Shown here in pieces: positions 49,801-61,800 of a stretch of 64,000 bases of DNA. Positions within the stretch are counted from its first letter, which is position 1; the number at the start of each line of letters is the position of its first letter. The stretch is taken from the NCBI GenBank assembly GCA_945643635.1, contig CALZFC010000254.1:1909406-1973405 (forward strand), given 5' to 3'. The DNA comes from Allodiplogaster sudhausi. Lineage: Eukaryota; Nematoda; Chromadorea; Rhabditida; Diplogasteridae. The notes under the pieces were generated by a model that did not search any database, was not told the origin of the DNA, and saw nothing but the letters and a program-made list of their open reading frames with translations. Made by a program: the position numbers and the translations under genes.

Positions 49801-52800
49801 TGAAATTTTTCCAGGTGGTTTCTAGGCCCCTATGGACTGTCCATGCAAAATTTCACGTCGATTGAACAAAATTTTTGACGACCACGACTACGCAGCCGAT
49901 GGTCATAAATTCCGAAGGGTATAAATCAGTAAAAAAATATTTTTATACTTGAGGACAATAACTTTATGTATTATAGGCTTGTTCTACGAAAAATTTGTAG
50001 GTGTTTACGCCCATAAGACATGTCGATTGGAAACTGTTTGCTTCGATTTTGACTACTCAGAAGATGAACACGAAATTCTGATTTAACCAGATTATTGGCC
50101 TGGTTTTTTCTTCATTCTTGTAGTAGGAAGCTGAAATTTTTCCAGGTAGTTTCTAGGCCCCTATGGACTGTCCATGCAAAATTTCACGTCGATTGAACAA
50201 AATTTTTGACGGCCACGACTACGCAGCCGATGGTCATAAATTCCGAAGGGTATAAATCAGCAAAAAAATATTTTTATACTTGAGGACAATAACTTTATGT
50301 ATTATAGGCTTGTTCTACGAAAAATTTGTAGGTGTTTACGCCCATAAGACATGTCGATTGGAAACTGTTTGCTTCGATTTTGACTACTCAGAAGATGAAC
50401 ACGAAATTCTGATTTAACCAGATTATTGGCCTGGTTTTTTCTTCATTCTTGTAGTAGGAAGCTGAAATTTTTCCAGGTGGTTTCTAGGCCCCTATGGACT
50501 GTCCATGCAAAATTTCGCGTCGATTGAACAAAATTTTTGACGACCACGACTACGCAGAAGATGGTCATAAATTCCGAAGGCTATAAATCAGCAAAAAAAT
50601 ATTTTTATACTTGAGGACAATAACTTTATGTATTATAGGCTTGTTCTACGAAAAATTTGTAGGTGTTTACGCCCATAAGACATGTCGATTGGAAACTGTT
50701 TGCTTCGATTTTGACTACTCAGAAGATGAACACGAAATTCTGATTTAACCAGATTATTGGCCTGGTTTTTTCTTCATTCTTGTAGTAGGAAGCTGAAATT
50801 TTTCCAGGTGGTTTCTAGGCCCCTATGGACTGTCCATGCAAAATTTCACGTCGATTGAACAAAATTTTTGACGACCACGACTACGCAGCCGATGGTCATA
50901 AATTCCGAAGGGTATAAATCAGTAAAAAAATATTTTTATACTTGAGGACAATAACTTTATGTATTATAGGCTTGTTCTACGAAAAATTTGTAGGTGTTTA
51001 CGCCCATAAGACATGTCGATTGGAAACTGTTTGCTTCGATTTTGACTACTCAGAAGATGAACACGAAATTCTGATTTAACCAGATTATTGGCCTGGTTTT
51101 TTCTTCATTCTTGTAGTAGGAAGCTGAAATTTTTCCAGGTAGTTTCTAGGCCCCTATGGACTGTCCATGCAAAATTTCACGTCGATTGAACAAAATTTTT
51201 GACGGCCACGACTACGCAGCCGATGGTCATAAATTCCGAAGGGTATAAATCAGCAAAAAAATATTTTTATACTTGAGGACAATAACTTTATGTATTATAG
51301 GCTTGTTCTACGAAAAATTTGTAGGTGTTTACGCCCATAAGACATGTCGATTGGAAACTGTTTGCTTCGATTTTGACTACTCAGAAGATGAACACGAAAT
51401 TCTGATTTAACCAGATTATTGGCCTGGTTTTTTCTTCATTCTTGTAGTAGGAAGCTGAAATTTTTCCAGGTGGTTTCTAGGCCCCTATGGACTGTCCATG
51501 CAAAATTTCGCGTCGATTGAACAAAATTTTTGACGACCACGACTACGCAGAAGATGGTCATAAATTCCGAAGGCTATAAATCAGCAAAAAAATATTTTTA
51601 TACTTGAGGACAATAACTTTATGTATTATAGGCTTGTTCTACGAAAAATTTGTAGGTGTTTACGCCCATAAGACATGTCGATTGGAAACTGTTTGCTTCG
51701 ATTTTGACTACTCAGAAGATGAACACGAAATTCTGATTTAACCAGATTATTGGCCTGGTTTTTTCTTCATTCTTGTAGTAGGAAGCTGAAATTTTTCCAG
51801 GTGGTTTCTAGGCCCCTATGGACTGTCCATGCAAAATTTCACGTCGATTGAACAAAATTTTTGACGACCACGACTACGCAGCCGATGGTCATAAATTCCG
51901 AAGGGTATAAATCAGTAAAAAAATTTTTATACTTGAGGACAATAACTTTATGTATTATAGGCTTGTTCTACGAAAAATTTGTAGGTGTTTACGCCCATAA
52001 GACATGTCGATTGGAAACTGTTTGCTTCGATTTTGACTACTCAGAAGATGAACACGAAATTCTGATTTAACCAGATTATTGGCCTGGTTTTTTCTTCATT
52101 CTTGTAGTAGGAAGCTGAAATTTTTCCAGGTGGTTTCTAGGCCCCTATGGACTGTCCATGCAAAATTTCGCGTCGATTGAACAAAATTTTTGACGACCAC
52201 GACTACGCAGAAGATGGTCATAAATTCCGAAGGCTATAAATCAGCAAAAAAATATTTTTATACTTGAGGACAATAACTTTATGTATTATAGGCTTGTTCT
52301 ACGAAAAATTTGTAGGTGTTTACGCCCATAAGACATGTCGATTGGAAACTGTTTGCTTCGATTTTGACTACTCAGAAGATGAACACGAAATTCTGATTTA
52401 ACCAGATTATTGGCCTGGTTTTTTCTTCATTCTTGTAGTAGGAAGCTGAAATTTTCCAGGTGGTTTCTAGGCCCCTATGGACTGTCCATGCAAAATTTCA
52501 CGTCGATTGAACAAAATTTTTGACGACCACGACTACGCAGCCGATGGTCATAAATTCCGAAGGGTATAAATCAGCAAAAAAATATTTTTATACTTGAGGA
52601 CAATAACTTTATGTATTATAGGCTTGTTCTACGAAAAATTTGTAGGTGTTTACGCCCATAAGACATGTCGATTGGAAACTGTTTGCTTCGATTTTGACTA
52701 CTCAGAAGATGAACACGAAATTCTGATTTAACCAGATTATTGGCCTGGTTTTTTCTTCATTCTTGTAGTAGGAAGCTGAAATTTTTCCAGGTAGTTTCTA

Positions 52801-55800
52801 GGCCCCTATGGACTGTCCATGCAAAATTTCACGTCGATTGAACAAAATTTTTGACGGCCACGACTACGCAGCCGATGGTCATAAATTCCGAAGGGTATAA
52901 ATCAGCAAAAAAATATTTTTATACTTGAGGACAATAACTTTATGTATTATAGGCTTGTTCTACGAAAAATTTGTAGGTGTTTACGCCCATAAGACATGTC
53001 GATTGGAAACTGTTTGCTTCGATTTTGACTACTCAGAAGATGAACACGAAATTCTGATTTAACCAGATTATTGGCCTGGTTTTTTCTTCATTCTTGTAGT
53101 AGGAAGCTGAAATTTTTCCAGGTGGTTTCTAGGCCCCTATGGACTGTCCATGCAAAATTTCGCGTCGATTGAACAAAATTTTTGACGACCACGACTACGC
53201 AGAAGATGGTCATAAATTCCGAAGGCTATAAATCAGCAAAAAAATATTTTTATACTTGAGGACAATAACTTTATGTATTATAGGCTTGTTCTACGAAAAA
53301 TTTGTAGGTGTTTACGCCCATAAGACATGTCGATTGGAAACTGTTTGCTTCGATTTTGACTACTCAGAAGATGAACACGAAATTCTGATTTAACCAGATT
53401 ATTGGCCTGGTTTTTTCTTCATTCTTGTAGTAGGAAGCTGAAATTTTTCCAGGTGGTTTCTAGGCCCCTATGGACTGTCCATGCAAAATTTCACGTCGAT
53501 TGAACAAAATTTTTGACGACCACGACTACGCAGCCGATGGTCATAAATTCCGAAGGGTATAAATCAGTAAAAAAATATTTTTATACTTGAGGACAATAAC
53601 TTTATGTATTATAGGCTTGTTCTACGAAAAATTTGTAGGTGTTTACGCCCATAAGACATGTCGATTGGAAACTGTTTGCTTCGATTTTGACTACTCAGAA
53701 GATGAACACGAAATTCTGATTTAACCAGATTATTGGCCTGGTTTTTTCTTCATTCTTGTAGTAGGAAGCTGAAATTTTTCCAGGTGGTTTCTAGGCCCCT
53801 ATGGACTGTCCATGCAAAATTTCACGTCGATTGAACAAAATTTTTGACGGCCACGACTACGCAGCCGATGGTCATAAATTCCGAAGGGTATAAATCAGCA
53901 AAAAAATATTTTTATACTTGAGGACAATAACTTTATGTATTATAGGCTTGTTCTACGAAAAATTTGTAGGTGTTTACGCCCATAAGACATGTCGATTGGA
54001 AACTGTTTGCTTCGATTTTGACTACTCAGAAGATGAACACGAAATTCTGATTTAACCAGATTATTGGCCTGGTTTTTTCTTCATTCTTGTAGTAGGAAGC
54101 TGAAATTTTTCCAGGTGGTTTCTAGGCCCTATGGACTGTCCATGCAAAATTTCGCGTCGATTGAACAAAATTTTTGACGACCACGACTACGCAGCCGATG
54201 GTCATAAATTCCGAAGGGTATAAATCAGTAAAAAAATATTTTTATACTTGAGGACAATAACTTTATGTATTATAGGCTTGTTCTACGAAAAATTTGTAGG
54301 TGTTTACGCCCATAAGACATGTCGATTGGAAACTGTTTGCTTCGATTTTGACTACTCAGAAGATGAACACGAAATTCTGATTTAACCAGATTATTGGCCT
54401 GGTTTTTTCTTCATTCTTGTAGTAGGAAGCTGAAATTTTTCCAGGTGGTTTCTAGGCCCCTATGGACTGTCCATGCAAAATTTCACGTCGATTGAACAAA
54501 ATTTTTGACGACCACGACTACGCAGCCGATGGTCATAAATTCCGAAGGGTATAAATCAGCAAAAAAATATTTTTATACTTGAGGACAATAACTTTATGTA
54601 TTATAGGCTTGTTCTACGAAAAATTTGTAGGTGTTTACGCCCATAAGACATGTCGATTGGAAACTGTTTGCTTCGATTTTGACTACTCAGAAGATGAACA
54701 CGAAATTCTGATTTAACCAGATTATTGGCCTGGTTTTTTCTTCATTCTTGTAGTAGGAAGCTGAAATTTTTCCAGGTGGTTTCTAGGCCCCTATGGACTG
54801 TCCATGCAAAATTTCGCGTCGATTGAACAAAATTTTTGACGACCACGACTACGCAGAAGATGGTCATAAATTCCGAAGGCTATAAATCAGCAAAAAAATA
54901 TTTTTATACTTGAGGACAATAACTTTATGTATTATAGGCTTGTTCTACGAAAAATTTGTAGGTGTTTACGCCCATAAGACATGTCGATTGGAAACTGTTT
55001 GCTTCGATTTTGACTACTCAGAAGATGAACACGAAATTCTGATTTAACCAGATTATTGGCCTGGTTTTTTCTTCATTCTTGTAGTAGGAAGCTGAAATTT
55101 TTCCAGGTGGTTTCTAGGCCCCTATGGACTGTCCATGCAAAATTTCACGTCGATTGAACAAAATTTTTGACGACCACGACTACGCAGCCGATGGTCATAA
55201 ATTCCGAAGGCTATAAATCAGCAAAAAAATATTTTTATACTTGAGGACAATAACTTTATGTATTATAGGCTTGTTCTACGAAAAATTTGTAGGTGTTTAC
55301 GCCCATAAGACATGTCGATTGGAAACTGTTTGCTTCGATTTTGACTACTCAGAAGATGAACACGAAATTCTGATTTAACCAGATTATTGGCCTGGTTTTT
55401 CTTCATTCTTGTAGTAGGAAGCTGAAATTTTTCCAGGTGGTTTCTAGGCCCCTATGGACTGTCCATGCAAAATTTCACGTCGATTGAACAAAATTTTTGA
55501 CGGCCACGACTACGCAGCCGATGGTCATAAATTCCGAAGGGTATAAATCAGCAAAAAAATATTTTTATACTTGAGGACAATAACTTTATGTATTATAGGC
55601 TTGTTCTACGAAAAATTTGTAGGTGTTTACGCCCATAAGACATGTCGATTGGAAACTGTTTGCTTCGATTTTGACTACTCAGAAGATGAACACGAAATTC
55701 TGATTTAACCAGATTATTGGCCTGGTTTTTTCTTCATTCTTGTAGTAGGAAGCTGAAATTTTTCCAGGTGGTTTCTAGGCCCCTATGGACTGTCCATGCA

Positions 55801-58800
55801 AAATTTCACGTCGATTGAACAAAATTTTTGACGACCACGACTACGCAGAGATGGTCATAAATTCCGAAGGCTATAAATCAGCAAAAAAATATTTTATACT
55901 TGAGGACAATAACTTTATGTATTATAGGCTTGTTCTACGAAAAATTTGTAGGTGTTTACGCCCATAAGACATGTCGATTGGAAACTGTTTGCTTCGATTT
56001 TGACTACTCAGAAGATGAACACGAAATTCTGATTTAACCAGATTATTGGCCTGGTTTTTTCTTCATTCTTGTAGTAGGAAGCTGAAATTTTTCCAGGTGG
56101 TTTCTAGGCCCCTATGGACTGTCCATGCAAAATTTCACGTCGATTGAACAAAATTTTTGACGACCACGACTACGCAGCCGATGGTCATAAATTCCGAAGG
56201 GTATAAATCAGCAAAAAAATATTTTTATACTTGAGGACAATAACTTTATGTATTATAGGCTTGTTCTACGAAAAATTTGTAGGTGTTTACGCCCATAAGA
56301 CATGTCGATTGGAAACTGTTTGCTTCGATTTTGACTACTCAGAAGATGAACACGAAATTCTGATTTAACCAGATTATTGGCCTGGTTTTTTCTTCATTCT
56401 TGTAGTAGGAAGCTGAAATTTTTCCAGGTGGTTTCTAGGCCCCTATGGACTGTCCATGCAAAATTTCACGTCGATTGAACAAAATTTTTGACGGCCACGA
56501 CTACGCAGCCGATGGTCATAAATTCCGAAGGTATAAATCAGCAAAAAAATTTTTTATACTTGAGGACAATAACTTTATGTATTATAGGCTTGTTCTACGA
56601 AAAATTTGTAGGTGTTTACGCCCATAAGACATGTCGATTGGAAACTGTTTGCTTCGATTTTGACTACTCAGAAGATGAACACGAAATTCTGATTTAACCA
56701 GATTATTGGCCTGGTTTTTTTCTTCATTCTTGTAGTAGGAAGCTGAAATTTTTCCAGGTGGTTTCTAGGCCCCTATGGACTGTCCATGCAAAATTTCGCG
56801 TCGATTGAACAAAATTTTTGACGACCACGACTACGCAGAAGATGGTCATAAATTCCGAAGGCTATAAATCAGCAAAAAAATATTTTTATACTTGAGGACA
56901 ATAACTTTATGTATTATAGGCTTGTTCTACGAAAAATTTGTAGGTGTTTACGCCCATAAGACATGTCGATTGGAAACTGTTTGCTTCGATTTTGACTACT
57001 CAGAAGATGAACACGAAAATTCTGATTTAACCAGATTATTGGCCTGGTTTTTTTCTTCATTCTTGTAGTAGGAAGCTGAAATTTTTCCAGGTGGTTTCTA
57101 GGCCCCTATGGACTGTCCATGCAAAATTTCGCGTCGATTGAACAAAATTTTTGACGACCACGACTACGCAGAAGATGGTCATAAATTCCGAAGGCTATAA
57201 ATCAGCAAAAAAATATTTTTATACTTGAGGACAATAACTTTATGTATTATAGGCTTGTTCTACGAAAAATTTGTAGGTGTTTACGCCCATAAGACATGTC
57301 GATTGGAAACTGTTTGCTTCGATTTTGACTACTCAGAAGATGAACACGAAATTCTGATTTAACCAGATTATTGGCCTGGTTTTTTCTTCATTCTTGTAGT
57401 AGGAAGCTGAAATTTTTCCAGGTGGTTTCTAGGCCCCTATGGACTGTCCATGCAAAATTTCACGTCGATTGAACAAAATTTTTGACGACCACGACTACGC
57501 AGCCGATGGTCATAAATTCCGAAGGGTATAAATCATAAAAAAATATTTTTATACTTGAGGACAATAACTTTATGTATTATAGGCTTGTTCTACGAAAAAA
57601 TTTGTAGGTGTTTACGCCCATAAGACATGTCGATTGGAAACTGTTTGCTTCGATTTTGACTACTCAGAAGATGAACACGAAATTCTGATTTAACCAGATT
57701 ATTGGCCTGGTTTTTTCTTCATTCTTGTAGTAGGAAGCTGAAATTTTTCCAGGTGGTTTCTAGGCCCCTATGGACTGTCCATGCAAAATTTCACGTCGAT
57801 TGAACAAAATTTTTGACGACCACGACTACGCAGCCGATGGTCATAAATTCCGAAGGTATAAATCAGCAAAAAAATATTTTTATACTTGAGGACAATAACT
57901 TTATGTATTATAGGCTTGTTCTACGAAAAATTTGTAGGTGTTTACGCCCATAAGACATGTCGATTGGAAACTGTTTTGCTTCGATTTTGACTACTCAGAA
58001 GATGAACACGAAATTCTGATTTAACCAGATTATTGGCCTGGTTTTTTCTTCATTCTTGTAGTAGGAAGCTGAAATTTTTCCAGGTAGTTTCTAGGCCCCT
58101 ATGGACTGTCCATGCAAAATTTCACGTCGATTGAACAAAATTTTTGACGACCACGACTACGCAGCCGATGGTCATAAATTCCGAAGGTATAAATCAGCAA
58201 AAAAATATTTTTATACTTGAGGACAATAACTTTATGTATTATAGGCTTGTTCTACGAAAAATTTGTAGGTGTTTACGCCCATAAGACATGTCGATTGGAA
58301 ACTGTTTGCTTCGATTTTGACTACTCAGAAGATGAACACGAAATTCTGATTTAACCAGATTATTGGCCTGGTTTTTTCTTCATTCTTGTAGTAGGAAGCT
58401 GAAATTTTTCCAGGTGGTTTCTAGGCCCCTATGGACTGTCCATGCAAAATTTCGCGTCGATTGAACAAAATTTTTGACGACCACGACTACGCAGAAGATG
58501 GTCATAAATTCCGAAGGCTATAAATCAGCAAAAAAATATTTTTATACTTGAGGACAATAACTTTATGTATTATAGGCTTGTTCTACGAAAAATTTGTAGG
58601 TGTTTACGCCCATAAGACATGTCGATTGGAAACTGTTTGCTTCGATTTTGAACTACTCAGAAGATGAACACGAAATTCTGATTTAACCAGATTATTGGCC
58701 TGGTTTTTTCTTCATTCTTGTAGTAGGAAGCTGAAATTTTTCCAGGTGGTTTCTAGGCCCCTATGGACTGTCCATGCAAAATTTCGCGTCGATTGAACAA

Positions 58801-61800
58801 AATTTTTTGACGACCACGACTACGCAGAAGATGGTCATAAATTCCGAAGGCTATAAATCAGCAAAAAAATATTTTATACTTGAGGACAATAACTTTATGT
58901 ATTATAGGCTTGTTCTACGAAAAATTTGTAGGTGTTTACGCCCATAAGACATGTCGATTGGAAACTGTTTGCTTCGATTTTGACTACTCAGAAGATGAAC
59001 ACGAAATTCTGATTTAACCAGATTATTGGCCTGGTTTTTTCTTCATTCTTGTAGTAGGAAGCTGAAATTTTTCCAGGTGGTTTCTAGGCCCCTATGGACT
59101 GTCCATGCAAAATTTCGCGTCGATTGAACAAAATTTTTGACGACCACGACTACGCAGAAGATGGTCATAAATTCCGAAGGCTATAAATCAGCAAAAAAAT
59201 ATTTTTATACTTGAGGACAATAACTTTATGTATTATAGGCTTGTTCTACGAAAATTTGTAGGTGTTTACGCCCATAAGACATGTCGATTGGAACTGTTTG
59301 CTTCGATTTTGACTACTCAGAAGATGAACACGAATTCTGATTTAACCAGATTATTGGCCTGGTTTTTTTCTTCATTCTTGTAGTAGGAAGCTGAAATTTT
59401 TCCAGTGGTTTCTAGGCCCCTATGGACTGTCCATGCAAAATTTCGCGTCGATTGAACAAAATTTTTGACGACCACGACTACGCAGCCGATGGTCATAAAA
59501 TTCCGAAGGGTATAAATCAGCAAAAAAATATTTTTATACTTGAGGACAATAACTTTATGTATTATAGGCTTGTTCTACGAAAAATTTGTAGGTGTTTACG
59601 CCCATAAGACATGTCGATTGGAAACTGTTTGCTTCGATTTTGACTACTCAGAAGATGAACACGAAATTCTGATTTAACCAGATTATTGGCCTGGTTTTTT
59701 CTTCATTCTTGTAGTAGGAAGCTGAAATTTTTCCAGGTGGTTTCTAGGCCCCTATGGACTGTCCCATGCAAAATTTCACGTCGATTGAACAAAATTTTTG
59801 ACGACCACGACTACGCAGCCGATGGTCATAAATTCCGAAGGGTATAAATCAGCAAAAAAATATTTTTATACTTGAGGACAATAACTTTATGTATTATAGG
59901 CTTGTTCTAACGAAAAAATTTGTAGGTGTTTACGCCCATAAGACATGTCGATTGGAAACTGTTTGCTTCGATTTTTGACTACTCAGAAGATGAACACGAA
60001 ATTCTGATTTAACCGAATTATTGGCCTGGTTTTTTCTTCATTCTTGTAGTAGGAAGCTGAAATTTTTCCAGGTGGTTTCTAGGCCCCTATGGACTGTCCA
60101 TGCAAAATTTCGCGTCGATTGAACAAAATTTTTGACGACCACGACTACGCAGAAGATGGTCATAAATTCCGAAGGCTATAAATCAGCAAAAAAATATTTT
60201 TATACTTGAGGACAATAACTTTATGTATTATAGGCTTGTTCTACGAAAAATTTGTAGGTGTTTACGCCCATAAGACATGTCGATTGGAAACTGTTTTGCT
60301 TCGATTTTGACTACTCAGAAGATGAACACGAATTCTGATTTAACCAGATTATTGGCCTGGTTTTTTCTTCATTCTTGTAGTAGGAAGCTGAAATTTTTCC
60401 AGGTGGTTTCTAGGCCCCTATGACTGTCCATGCAAAATTTCACGTCGATTGAACAAAATTTTTGACGACCACGACTACGCAGCCGATGGTCATAAATTCC
60501 GAAGGTATAAATCAGCAAAAAAATATTTTTATACTTGAGGACAATAACTTTATGTATTATAGGCTTGTTCTACGAAAAATTTGTAGGTGTTTACGCCATA
60601 AGACATGTCGATTGAACTGTTTGCTTCGATTTTGACTACTCAGAAGATGAACACGAAATTCTGATTTAACCAGATTATTGGCCTGGTTTTTTCTTCATTC
60701 TTGTAGTAGGAAGCTGAAATTTTTCCAGGTGGTTTCTAGGCCCCTATGGACTGTCCATGCAAAATTCACGTCGATTGAACAAAATTTTTGACGACCACGA
60801 CTACGCAGAAGATGGTCATAAATTCCGAAGGCTATAAATCAGCAAAAAAATATTTTTTTATACTTGAGGACAATAACTTTATGTATTATAGGCTTGTTCT
60901 ACGAAAATTTGTAGTGTTTACGCCCATAAGACATGTCGATTGAAACTGTTTGCTTCGATTTTGACTACTCAAGAAGATGAACACGAAATTCTGATTTAAA
61001 CCAGATTATTGGCCTGGTTTTTTTCTTCATTCTTGTAGTAGAAGCTGAAATTTTTCCCAGGTTTTTCTAGGCCCCTATGGACTGTCCATGCAAAATTTCA
61101 CGTCGATTGAACAAAATTTTTGACGACCACGACTACGCAGCCGATGGTCATAAATTCCGAAGGGTATAAATCAGCAAAAAAATATTTTTATACTTGAGGA
61201 CAATAACTTTATGTATTATAGGCTTGTTCTAACGAAAAATTTGTAGGTGTTTTACGCCCATAAGACATGTCGATTGGAAACTGTTTGCTTCGATTTTGAC
61301 TACTCAGAAGATGAACACGAAATTCTGATTTAACCAGATTATTGGCCTGGTTTTTTTTTCTTCATCTTGTAGTAGGAAGCTGAAATTTTTTCCAGGTGGT
61401 TTCTAGGCCCCTATGGACTGTCCATGCAAAATTTCGCGTCGATTGAACAAATTTTTGACGACCCGACTACGCAGAAGATGGTCATAAATTCCGAAGGCTA
61501 TAAATCAGCAAAAAATATTTTTTATACTTGAGGACAATACTTTATGTATTATAGGCTTGTTCTACGAAAAATTTGTAGGTGTTTACGCCCATAAGACATG
61601 TCGATTGGAACTGTTTTGCTTCGATTTTGACTACTCAGAAGATGAACACGAAATTCTGATTTAACCAGATTATTGGCCTGGTTTTTTCTTCATTCTTGTA
61701 GTAGGAAGCTGAAATTTTTCCAGGTGGTTTCTAGGCCCTATGGACTGTCCATGCAAAATTTTCGCGTCGATTGAAACAAAATTTTTGACGACCACGACTA

